From: Euryodendron excelsum | Taxonomy: Eukaryota; Streptophyta; Magnoliopsida; Ericales; Pentaphylacaceae | Reading direction: 5' to 3' | DNA: 64,000 nt | NCBI GenBank assembly: GCA_033060915.1 | Contig: CM065384.1 | Span: 30,340,501 to 30,404,500 of the forward strand | Shown: positions 12,259 through 43,732 of the stretch, piece by piece | Layout of the letters: every line of letters starts with the position of its first letter | Position numbering within the stretch: position 1 is the first letter of the stretch | Notes under the pieces: model-generated | Seen by the model: the letters and a program-made list of their open reading frames with translations, nothing else | Databases searched by the model: none | What the model was told of the DNA's origin: nothing | Position numbers and translations under genes: made by a program

Positions 12259-13255
12259 TCTCATATTCAAAAAGGAAATAGCTATTATCATACCCAATCT
12301 TTTCAAATATCACTAGTTATTTCTATGATCTTATATTTCACAAATAGGACAACTATTAGATACTATTTAAATCACAACTAATGTCGCACCGTGCAACTGT
12401 TTTACTAAATATTTACTCCTCAAAAAGAGAAAAGAAAGTATAAATTCAAGCAATAATTTCAATTTTTAAAAGTCCATTTCTTACAAGTTAAGCTTGAGCT
12501 ACATTATGAAAATGTGGTTAGAAGAGTAGTGGAAGTATCTTTTCGCTACGTAATTATATAGTAACAAAAGTTTAAGAAGTGTGTCACAAAGGTGTGATTT
12601 AATTAGAGCTACCTAATAATAAGAAGTCAATTTGGACTAGTTAAAGAATCTTTAGGCTTTTGGAGGAATTAAATCCACTACACAAAGATGAACAAAGCTA
12701 GTCAACCAAATAATAAATTCAATTCGACCCAAGCTTCAACCGGATGTAAACTTTTTGTCTAACTACTCTATTGAACTCATACAGAGTCACTATCCACATG
12801 ATCTAAGTAAATTTCATGAATGAAAAAAAGAATTAGAGTTAATTTATATTTTTAATAAAAAAGAAACAATTCCTCATATCTCAATCTCTCACACAAAATC
12901 ACTACTATCAATTCTAATGTTGGTTATACATATATATATATATATATTCATTTTCTATTTTATTACAACTTTATTTTTGTTTCATATTTTTATTTAGATG
13001 TGCCAATTCTTTTTAATTCCATAAACAAATATTGTGTATTTTATTTTATTTTTTTATGTGTTTTTGTGTATTGAGATGATAGTATTTAGAGAATTGCCGG
13101 TAAAACTGGTGGTGAACAGCCACTTTACTGTGTTGGACACTGCGGCTATCCTTCCTTCACGGAGGAAAAAAATAAAAAGAAATCAAAACCAAAAGGGGAA
13201 AAAGTGTCTCTCTCTCTCCTTTCATTTTCCCCTGTGATCCAAGTCTCCGTACTTG

Positions 13256-13263
13256 TATATATA
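13256..13263 (+). promoter_or_regulatory. TATA box of G3BP-like gene
   Basis: TATATATA in the context cttgTATATATAgcg, about 30 bp before a pyrimidine-rich leader. It is the best TATA candidate for a transcript whose first exon ends at the AG|GTACTT donor at 13411/13412. Confidence 0.6.
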
Positions 13264-15495
13264 GCGTAAATTTACGTGTCTCTGCTCTTGTCCTTCTCTT
13301 CACTTCGTTTTTGTGCGCTCACGCTTCCTCTGTACTCTGCTCATCTCCGCAGATCTCTCTCATCCCTTCCTTCCTTTCTCTACAAGAAGATTAATAATCA
13401 CTCAGCAACAGGTACTTCTCACCATCTTCCACTCCAAATTTTCAGGTGTATAACCATATTTGCTTCATCTTATGTATGTATATGTATGTATGTATAGGCT
13501 TTCTGTTACAATGTATGGAATCAATTAGCCTCAGTTTCAGCTACTTTTGAGGTCCTTTTTCGGTGCCCTTTTGTGGGTGGATTCGAAACTTTTTAAGTCA
13601 TAGTCTTTCTATACTTTAGGCGTAGATGTTTTGATTGTTGAGATCACAGAGATGGTTAATTTGGTGGATTTTGGACCAGATCAGTAAGTTGTATGATTTG
13701 GGTTTTTGTGGGTGTTGCTTGTACTGCTGATGTGAACCCTAGTTTTAAGGATTCTATTGGATTTCAGGCTTTTCACGGTTTCAATTTGTTACCTTTATAG
13801 GCTCCATATGTTTGCTTGGAGGGTTTTTGTGCCTTTATTACTTCATTTAGGTTTATGGCCTGAGTATCCTTATCAGGTTTAATGCACATTGGTTTTAGAC
13901 TCATTTTTGGGTTTGCCCCGTGTTATATGGAATTTCTGGTTTTAGATTAGAGTTCACTACATTTTGCTTTGTCTAATTATGTATGCTGGTTGTGTCTGAT
14001 ATGAACTCTTAATTAAACCTGCATACATTGAATGTTCTTAAATTCCTAGAGCCAGCTTGGTTGCTCAAACAATTTTAGAATACATTTCATAATATCAGAC
14101 ACTTAGCTGGCCAAATAGATGAACACCGCAGGAAAAAAATATGTCAAAAGAAGAACCCCAAGCCAACCAATACCTCCATTTTTTTGCCATGGATATAGTT
14201 TCAACAGAGGAAGGCACCCGGTCTTCTTTATTCAATGGTATTCCTTCATATAAATAGAGTTCTTCTGTCAACAAACAAAATAATGGAGAGAAGGTCCAAA
14301 CTGACTTCGTGCTTCAATTTCTGCTGCTACTCTATTAGCAGGGCAGCAGCTACTCAAAGTCCAGACTGGATAGTAAAAGTAAGATGGTTAATTTTAAACT
14401 AATGATGCATGATGAGTCGGATGCCAGAAGCCTCATTAGGAGAATCAAGGATTCACACAATACTTGGGTGTGTCGAACCTTCAAATGAAAATCTATTATG
14501 TTCATATAGCCAGCACAAGTCAAGCATGCAACCGAAACTTCTTCAATACATGAAACTATAAAATTGCAATGAAAAAGAAAATGTTAAAAGGTTATAAACG
14601 AGTGTGATATTTGTCTAGTCTTTACTTATCAAAAAAAAAAAAAAAATTGTCTTGTTTGAAACTTCCAATTTATAATTTTTTGACGTAAAATTTACAAGAT
14701 CTGTCAAAACTATATATAAGCATATTTTTTTGGTCAGCATATATTTACTTTTAGTTATGTTTTGGCCATATGGTATCCCACTTAAAAACTTACCATGCTG
14801 GCATTTCCTTGTGTCATGTTGGTGTTTTGTGTCCGCATTTGTGCTACTTAACCCTATAACTCTATGCTTCCACAGATATATAATTCTTAATCCTCCAAAC
14901 ATCAGTTATTCAAAGAATTTAAAATTGTCTCAAGGATGGATCAAAACTACCTGAAAACCAACTATACAAAAGAGATAAAAGTCTACTTTTCGATTTGAAC
15001 AAATGCTCTTCTATTCCTTGAAAGGTCCTTTGATTGTGTTCTCCCCAAGTAATCCATAACAAAGTATGTGGCACCAAAATGCTTGCCTTCTTTGTCCTGT
15101 TCGTATCTACAGCTTGTTTCCATGACGAAATGAGATCCCTAACAAACCATGGAAACACTCAAGCGGCAAGTGGATCAAAAAAAAGAGACAACTCCTCTTT
15201 GGCCACCAAATAGTGAACAAGAAAATGACTAACAAATTCGCCATCTGATTTATACATAAAATACCAATTAACATGAATTTGCCTTCTCCGAATCATCTTG
15301 TATGTGGTAAGTATGTAGCCATACACAGCAGTCCGAACAAATAAAACCACCTTGGAAGGAGTCTGAGCAACGCATACTTCTTTTCAAGGAAAAGAAGCCT
15401 CCTAATATCAACTAACACCTCACAAAACAATTTTTCCTCAAATTGGCAGTGTTAGGTCTTGCCCAACAAACACTAAACAACAAACAACAAACAAC

Positions 15496-15533
15496 CCCCC
15501 CCCCCCGCGCCAAAAAAAAAACCCCAAAACACC

Positions 15534-15566
<33 letters not shown>
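15496..15566. repeat. C-run followed by long poly(A) tract
   Basis: About 11 C residues, a short A-rich spacer, then about 30 A. This may be the A-tail of a retroposed fragment. Confidence 0.8.
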
Positions 15567-15580
<14 letters not shown>

Positions 15581-15975
15581 ATGGTGGTGAAGCATACAGA
15601 GCACCTATTAACTGACATTGGCCTCAGCAGCTATCTTTGAACCATATCCAGAAAATGCTCTTCAAATTTGACTGTACTAAAAACCAATCAGTCCTAGACT
15701 AATTAATCTTATCCCACTAAAAAAGTGGACCAACTGTGCTTCAGTCCTCGAATTGGAAAATTGGGAGCAAATCCTTATTGAATCAGCGAACTTAAATGGT
15801 CAAATCAAACTCAACACGACATGCATATGCACGCATATATACATATCTATATTTAGATATATTAATATGCATATGTACGCACGCTCTAAAGATGCTTTCG
15901 CTCTCAAGATATTTTTACAAATGACGCTCTCGCACCTGCTCCTACTTTGCGAATAAGTTATTTAGATTTAGACAT

Positions 15976-17183
15976 CTAAGAAGCATAGACACGCGACACA
16001 AACACAACATAAATACATCGACATGACAATCTTTAGAAAATGTAGGACATGACACCTAGGAAGCACAAACACTCCATTGAAGAAGCCTTACCCGTGTCGG
16101 ATACCTACACGCGTAGGCACACGCGGACACATGTCGAACACTCCATTTTACATGTCTGAGTTTTTATTTATTTATTTTTAAACCGAACACTCAACAAGCA
16201 TAGCTTGGACATGCGTGTCCGATTTTGGATACTTTAGGGACACGGCAGCGACTCAACTATAAATTTTAAAACTAAAAAATGGGATTTATTTTGTTAATAA
16301 CAAAACTTTAAAATCTTAGAAGGAGATAAAAGCTTTAGTCTATTGGATCGAAGAGGAAGAAGAAGAAGAAGACAACAGCAGCAACAACAAGAAGTATACA
16401 ACTAATATTTGTGGTTAATTTGTTTTGTGTGTTCTTTATGCATTTGATACATTCAATGATGATGGATAGGTAATGAAGTGTAATGACGTTTTAATATTTC
16501 GGGTAGTTTATGACTTTGTAGTACTATATATTGATAGAACCATTTTTATTTATTTTTTGTTGATGTTTTTGTTTACTTTGTTATTTTTTTATGGAATGTA
16601 ATTGACTAATTGTGAATAATTTGTTGTCGATTAAATAGTGAAATATGCTGTTTTTTTTTTAATCTTATTTGGTGTTGTCTTGTATATTTTTTAATTTTTT
16701 TGTAAAATATTAATGTTTATGACATATAAAAATATATTCTTTTATCATGTTCCAACCATATCTTGTCCTGCATTTTTTGAAAATTGATATGTCGGCATGT
16801 TCGACACTCATGTTCATTTCTGTGCTTCTTAACACCGCAAGAGGATGACAAAAGTATCTATTTTTCATATGTCATATATTGAAGCATTTTACAAAATATA
16901 ATGAAAAATTGTAAGATAAAACTAATCAAAATTAAAAATAATGTATCAACACCAAGTTAGGTATGAAATCACATTACTTTTATTTTCTAATTGGATCCCA
17001 AGTGATTTTCTTAAAATTTACAACGTATTTTATGTGTGCTTAATTGATGGGCACGAGAGCCTAAGTGAGACACATGTGTCCCCTAATTGTTCGAAGTGTG
17101 TCCAGTTCTACAAAAGTAAAAATAAATAATAGGACACTTTTAGACACATGTTCGATAAGTCAGGAAATTTATGTGCTTCATAG
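15976..17183. mobile_element. hAT-like element, 1.2 kb, interrupted copy
   Basis: The ends are inverted: CTAAGAAGCATAGACACG on the left, and CTATGAAGCACATAAAT read inward from the right. The flanks show an 8-bp duplication with one mismatch, TTAGACAT (15968-15975) and CTAGACAT (17184-17191). The interior is built of the 'gacacgtgtccg' wording shared with the copies at 17636-18131, 31553-32054 and about 56870-57235. An additional copy appears nested inside (about 16056-16830). It interrupts the LINE endonuclease region. Confidence 0.65.
16056..16830. mobile_element. Second hAT-like copy nested in the 1.2 kb copy
   Basis: Begins CTAGGAAGCACAAACACTCC and ends with the inverse wording (TTAAGAAGCACAGAAAT read inward). 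The outer copy's homology stops before it and resumes after it. No convincing 8-bp TSD was found, so the exact ends are uncertain. Confidence 0.45.
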
Positions 17184-17635
17184 CTAGACATTGACGAAAC
17201 CTCCTGATCCTTAGCCCAAGTGAAAGAACGCTCTGACAAAGGCAAATGTATTAGACCCAAATCATTAATAAATGTTAAGAACCGCTTCATCAACCCCATC
17301 AAAAGCAAACCATCTAATATCTCTAATGGAAAACGGTTGATATTGAAATCCCCTCCCACACACTACTGCTCATCCCCCTAGAAACATAAAAACATGTTAA
17401 TTCTTCCCACAACTCCCTTCTACAAGAGTCTTCCATTGGTCCGAACAACTATCTAAAGCCATCCACCCTAACCCACACATCATTTGGCTGGGCTCTACCT
17501 CCACGCTCCTCTCAAACTAGACACCTATCACCGGCCAAACTCAAACCTTCACGCCCCCATCATGGAAATGGGGGTGCAAACACACTCCAACAATCCACTA
17601 AAATCTTACTAGACACGCCCCAACAAATCCACTGC

Positions 17636-18131
17636 TTAGGAAGCACAAACACTCCGTTTAGAATTTCGTTTGCTTGTTAGACACAGGACACATGTCGACA
17701 TGCCAATTGGTGTGTTCACTATTTTTATTAATATTTTTTAGTAGGCACGCCTAGGACACATCGGGGACACACGTGTCCTTTAGTTTGACACGTTTTGGGA
17801 CACCAGGTGGCCGAGGGGTGGGGTTTGAAAGGTTGTTGGTAAAAGTATTAAATGAAGCTAAATTTATAAATTTTAAAACTTTAAAATACCAAAACGTAAA
17901 ACACCTAAATCCAGTTCTTCAGATCTTTAACTTGTTAGTTATTATATTATAATTGTGAACTTGTTAACTGTTTTTATCTTATTTTTGGTGGTTTATGTAT
18001 GTTACATTCACATACATAGCAAATATATAAAAATAGTTTTTTTTTGTGGTATCCCCGCTATATCCGTATTCTTATTTTTTGAAAATGCCGTGTCCAGTGT
18101 CATTATCCATATCCATGTTCATGCTCCTTAG
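17636..18131. mobile_element. hAT-like non-autonomous element, 496 bp, perfect 8-bp TSD
   Basis: A perfect 8-bp duplication TCCACTGC flanks the element (17628-17635 and 18132-18139). The TIRs are TTAGGAAGCACAAAC on the left and CTAAGGAGCATGAAC read inward from the right. The interior is AT-rich with 'acacgtgtcc' blocks near the ends and no ORF. It is inserted in the ORF1-EN part of the minus-strand LINE and is in the opposite orientation to the copy at 31553-32054. An 8-bp TSD points to the hAT superfamily. Confidence 0.8.
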
Positions 18132-19382
18132 TCCACTGCAAATCTAACCAATTTCCTTGAAAATTTCATCATCCCAAAGGTGCAACGGCAATCCTACCAC
18201 CTTAATCCACACCTCATTCGGCCGAGCAGTAGGCAAGTAGCAACCAACTAGTGACGATCACCTCTCCAAAACCACCTAATAAGAGTCAAACGTCCACAGA
18301 TCCAAAAATTCTTGAGATGCCTCTTTCTTCGATGGGAACAAAAACAAGAAGGTAGCGCCAAACAGATCAAAAACTTTCATTTCGGCTGACACCCACCATA
18401 GTTGATCAACCCAAGCCTGCACCAAAGCTGCGTCTGGCACCTCAAACTGAAAATCCATGAATTGACCAACCAAGCATCTCGACAGGAACAAAACTCCATG
18501 CTTGCCAGATTCTAGGACCACCTCTATAACTGACTCCCTTCTCAACCAAATCTATATAAATTCATTAGGCCAACTTCTAACCAAGCCACCTGCATATCCA
18601 ACCTCCCGACCTGCCCATTCTCTGACCAAGAAGTCTGCCTAACCTCCTCTAGTGCTTTTGCCATATCCAACTGCCCATTCTTGACTAATGAAGCCAGAAT
18701 CTACACCGCACATGATCCTCTCGTAATTTTCACCATCACCTCTATGAAACTACCTCCCCTAATTGTGAACCCCCAACACTCCACAACCATATCTTACCCC
18801 TTCAAACTTCCCCTGAATCTCCCACCTTGAGGATTTGTTGAAGCTTGATCCATTTTCTTGGATACCCATTGAACCTCGAAACTTCATGCTACCACTTCCC
18901 TCCAGCCGTCCTCTCTTTCCTCTCAACAACATGATCAAAAGTCTTCCAACTCAAAGATGTGATCCTCCTTCGAACACTAGTCATGGAGAAAGCTTTGCCA
19001 AGAAGAGCAATCTCTTACTAGGAAAGTAAATTATTCCTTCTATGTATTGTTTCTGTAATATTTCTGGTTTTGAACTTTCGTATGAACAAGAAAAGAAAGA
19101 ATGAACTTCAGGAAAAAAGAAAGAAGAGTTTCCGTATGAAAAAAAAAAAAAAGGAACCACATTTTTAATTTCAACTTTCAAAAGAAAAAAGTATTCTCAT
19201 GAAAAAGAAAAAAAAATCCTGTTTCTCAACTTCTACGCAAAGAAATATTTTCGTATGAAATTATGAATAGGAAAAGACTTTCTTACATATGAGGCTGTTT
19301 GAAACCACTTGCAATTTTAAACCTGCTTGGATTTTCCAAGTGATGTTTCTTGTATTTGTTGAGATTATCTGTTGCATTGTTG

Positions 19383-19432
19383 TAATATCATTTTTACCTC
19401 TCCCTCTCCCTCTCCCTCTCCCTCTCCCTATT
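19383..19432 (+). repeat. (CCCTCT)n hexamer repeat
   Basis: Five near-perfect CTCCCT units in the leader intron, about 0.5 kb upstream of the start-codon exon. Confidence 0.85.
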
Positions 19433-19948
19433 GTGTGTGGTTACAGCACCTGAGCTTTATATCAAAGTTATTTGTTTCTTATTTCTTCTATTCTAAAGGT
19501 TATCACAGTTCTGTGTAAGTGGCGGCGCCCCTTCTGGCATCTTTTTCTGATTAATATCCACTTCTACTTATCATAAAAAGGTTCTGATGTCACAGTGCTC
19601 TTAATTTTGGTTCCCCCCACAATTTTGCTGCAAATGGAATTTTGGTAATTGAGTTTTCTTTGAATTCCATTATCATTTGATATTTTCCCAAATTTTAGTC
19701 TTCTTCTATTTTTCTTCATTATTTTGTTAGTGTTTGTTTCAATTTTAATGGATCTCCTCCCCCCTGAAAAAGGAGGGTTTATGTTTCTTTGGGTTCATTA
19801 CACATATGGAGCCTGATTCCTTCTTTTTTTTTTTTTTTTTTTTGGTTTATGTGTTTGTTTACTCGAATTTTTTTTAGGTATATTATTCTATATAATTAAA
19901 TTTCTTATATATGTTCTTATTTTTATGTTGATGTTTAATTTTATGCAG

Positions 19949-41621
<21,673 letters not shown>

Positions 41622-41942
41622 AGGCCAGCAATCATCTTGTCAACAGACCGATTTATTTTGGCGGTAAATGTGGGATGTTTCTTTTCTTTTCTTTTTTCTT
41701 TTTTCTTTTTCCTGAGTCTAGGATAGATGTTTCTATTTATATGCGTCCCCTTTTTCCATAGTTGAGATCATGGTTAGAGGTTTCATTCCTGTCAAAATAT
41801 ATATATATATATATATAATTAGAGGTTACATGATTTGGTAATTTGTTCAGAATGATTCTTCCATAAATGACGTGAAATGGTGTTTTGATGCATCTTCCTA
41901 TTTATTCTCCATGAAAGCATTTTGTTTATCCTATAGAAGGAG

Positions 41943-41979
<37 letters not shown>

Positions 41980-42252
41980 AGCATCCAAAAAGGAAAGGAA
42001 AAGAGAGTCATCCTATGCTTATGATGCAGATTAAAATAAAAAATCGATATACTTATGATAACCCATTTGTACAAAGAAGCAAACCAATCCAGGGATCAAT
42101 GCAAGTGACTGATGCCCACCGACTGTTTGCACCTTTGTTCAGCTGGATTTCATCGTTTGCCATTTTATTTTGATAATAATACGAAGGAATGAAAATTAAA
42201 GACCCCCATAATCCTAGAGTAATAACACATGGTATCTGGATTGGCAAAGTTT
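41622..42252. other. Converging 3' UTRs of the G3BP-like and RIQ1-like genes
   Basis: 631 bp tail-to-tail spacer. It includes an (AT)n run (41797-41817) and a (CT)n run (41945-41977), and no exon. The boundary between the two 3' UTRs cannot be set from sequence alone. Confidence 0.55.
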
Positions 42253-43192
42253 TTAATTTGATTTCTGCAAGTTGGATACAAAATTTGAAGCTGCAAAAGC
42301 AGCCGATCCGCCTACCACAGAGAGAAGGGCAACCACAACCTGCAATGCTACTTCCCAAGGGTAATCCTCAGGCACCAAGTAGACACAAGAAGGACCCAAC
42401 ACCAGCAAGGCCAGGCTCAGGCTGAAGAGGGCCGCCGGAGTTCCTGGGTCCGTAGCCGCTGACAGGACTCCAAGTTCTTCTGCCTTCGACAGGAGACCCA
42501 GCTTCTCTATTGTCGACAGGGAAAGCCCGAACTTCTCTGCTGCCGATAGCAGTCCAGCTTTCTCTGCTTTGGTTAGAAGCCTCAGCTGCTCCACCCTTGT
42601 TAGCAGTTTGACCGGCGGTGAGGATGCCGAGTAGCTGTTCCTCGGGCCTTTCTCGCCGAGGGGGAAAACCGGGGTATTCTGCATTTAGTTTTCAGTCTTA
42701 GGTTTGATACAAATGATTTGATTATGATGCTGCTGACACCCATGTTTAAACATGAAAGAACAAAAGAGAAACAAGAACACAAGCAATTTTTTTTTTTTTT
42801 AAGGATTAGGAATGTCACCGCCTTCGATGGGACTAATCCCTAGGCAACTGAGCACACCCACCACACCCAAGGTTGGGGTAATTTCTTGTTCAAATTATAA
42901 TGTCAAAATCTTCTTCATGGAATTATATCCTTAAAATACTGAGGAATATCAACTGAGGTGAGTGGCAATAGAAAATAAGAGTGTGGGTGATATGCTATTT
43001 GTATATATACTGACCTTTCCAGAGCCAACAGTCTTTGTGGCTGATGTAATAGGCTTCTGGGTAGCCATGGATTTAACAAGAAGAGAGGCAGATTGCTCTT
43101 TTCTTGCTTTGCTTCTTCCTTTCTTGGGCGAGGATGAAGGGATTAGTGGGACTCCTCCTCTGCTGCTACTACTACAACACCATCCCATGCCT

Positions 43193-43197
<5 letters not shown>
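42253..43197 (-). CDS. RIQ1: Chloroplast DUF1118 membrane protein, RIQ1-like (202 aa, 2 exons)
   Basis: Exon 1 is 43197-43015 (61 codons, ending GGAAAG|GTCAGT) and exon 2 is 42678-42253 after ATGCAG; they join in phase 0. The N-terminus is Ser/Arg/Lys-rich, with a run of four Ser and [10 protein letters not shown], and fits a transit peptide. The core repeats a helix-like motif ([36 protein letters not shown]) and is followed by two hydrophobic segments ([20 protein letters not shown] and [20 protein letters not shown]), so it should span the thylakoid membrane twice. This is the DUF1118 family. Its Arabidopsis members RIQ1/RIQ2 affect grana stacking and induction of non-photochemical quenching. 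I favour RIQ1 over RIQ2 because the adjacent TOM5 gene matches the Arabidopsis neighbourhood as I recall it. Divergent from TOM5, convergent with the G3BP-like gene. Confidence 0.88.
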
Positions 43198-43234
<37 letters not shown>

Positions 43235-43732
43235 GTTTTGCCTTCCTTTTTTTGGTGTTTCTTCAGACTAATTCTGCCTGAATTGAGGGTCTCAATATCA
43301 GCCTCATCATTGAGTGATGCACATGGAGGCTCATGGATTAAGTTTTAGTGGTTGGTTGCCCACGTGTCACCATAGGGTTGGCTACTTCCCTTTCAATTCT
43401 ATTCTTTTCTATAAAGGAAAAGGTCATGTTTGGCTGTCAATCTTTCTGTTTCCCAGCCGAGGATTCGGATTTCGCTGTCCCGGTGGAGGAAATCCTAATT
43501 TCCAATGTCCACCAATATAGATGGGATTAAATAGATTTACGCAAATACCCTTAATTGTGTTGACGGTAGTAGACCATCAGTAAGGTTAGTTCAGTAATTC
43601 AATTCAAACAACTACCTCTAATTGTGTAGTCTCTGTAGACCCATTCTTCGCTCGTCAAACCCCCAAACCCAAAACCCTAAAACCAGTTATACTCCGCTCT
43701 CTCTCTCTCTCTCTCTCTCTCTGTGCGCTTCA
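43198..43732. promoter_or_regulatory. Shared promoter region between RIQ1-like and TOM5
   Basis: 535 bp between two divergent ATGs. Pyrimidine tracts lie next to both starts: (CT)n 43197-43233 in the RIQ1 leader and (CT)n 43696-43723 in the TOM5 leader. In between are a G-box CACGTG (43361-43366, gcCACGTGtc context, the class bound by light- and ABA-related bZIP/bHLH factors) and a telo-box AAACCCTAA (43672-43680) typical of growth-related gene promoters. No obvious TATA box for either side. Confidence 0.65.

Larger units (their letters stand above)
9839..13250. other. Intergenic region upstream of the G3BP-like gene
   Basis: AT-rich, without a recognisable exon. It holds a (TC)n tract (10887-10922), a local duplication around 10090-10200 ('ccatatacc.ag' followed by an A-run, twice), a hAT-like repeat (about 11853-12258) and an (AT)n run at about 12925-12947. 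The TATA box of the G3BP-like gene lies just beyond its right end. Confidence 0.5.
14919..18830 (-). pseudogene. L1-type LINE remnant inside the leader intron
   Basis: A minus-strand LINE in pieces. 18545-18276 resembles the DUF4283/gag-like domain of ORF1 ('CLVGQFMDFQFEVP', 'GATFLFLFPSKKEASQEF'). 17359-17192 is the AP-endonuclease start (GGDFNINRFPLE, GLIHLPLSERSFTW, KDQEV). 15350-14919 is the zinc-binding RT C-terminal domain ('ILTTYKMIRRRQIHVNW' and then 'LLWITWGEHNQRTFQG'). The reverse transcriptase core is not found between 17.1 kb and 15.4 kb, so it was deleted or replaced. Two hAT-like elements sit inside (15976-17183 and 17636-18131). The order ORF1-EN-zf-RVT fits a single element on the minus strand, but separate fragments cannot be excluded. 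Confidence 0.75.
13290..19948 (+). other. 5' UTR exon and 6.5 kb leader intron of G3BP-like gene
   Basis: A pyrimidine-rich leader exon (about 13290-13411) ends with AACAG|GTACTT. The next good acceptor in front of the ATG is TTATGCAG at 19941-19948, directly abutting ATG 19949. The resulting leader intron (13412-19948) contains a dead LINE with hAT-like insertions (14919-18830), a C-run/poly(A) tract (15496-15566) and a hexamer repeat (19383-19432). Leader introns are common in plant G3BP/NTF2-RRM genes. The link between this exon and the ATG is inferred from splice signals only, since the leader exon is non-coding. Confidence 0.55.

Noticed and set aside
15412..15640. Frames encoding poly-Phe or poly-Lys
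   Set aside because: Pure consequence of the C-run and poly(A) tract.
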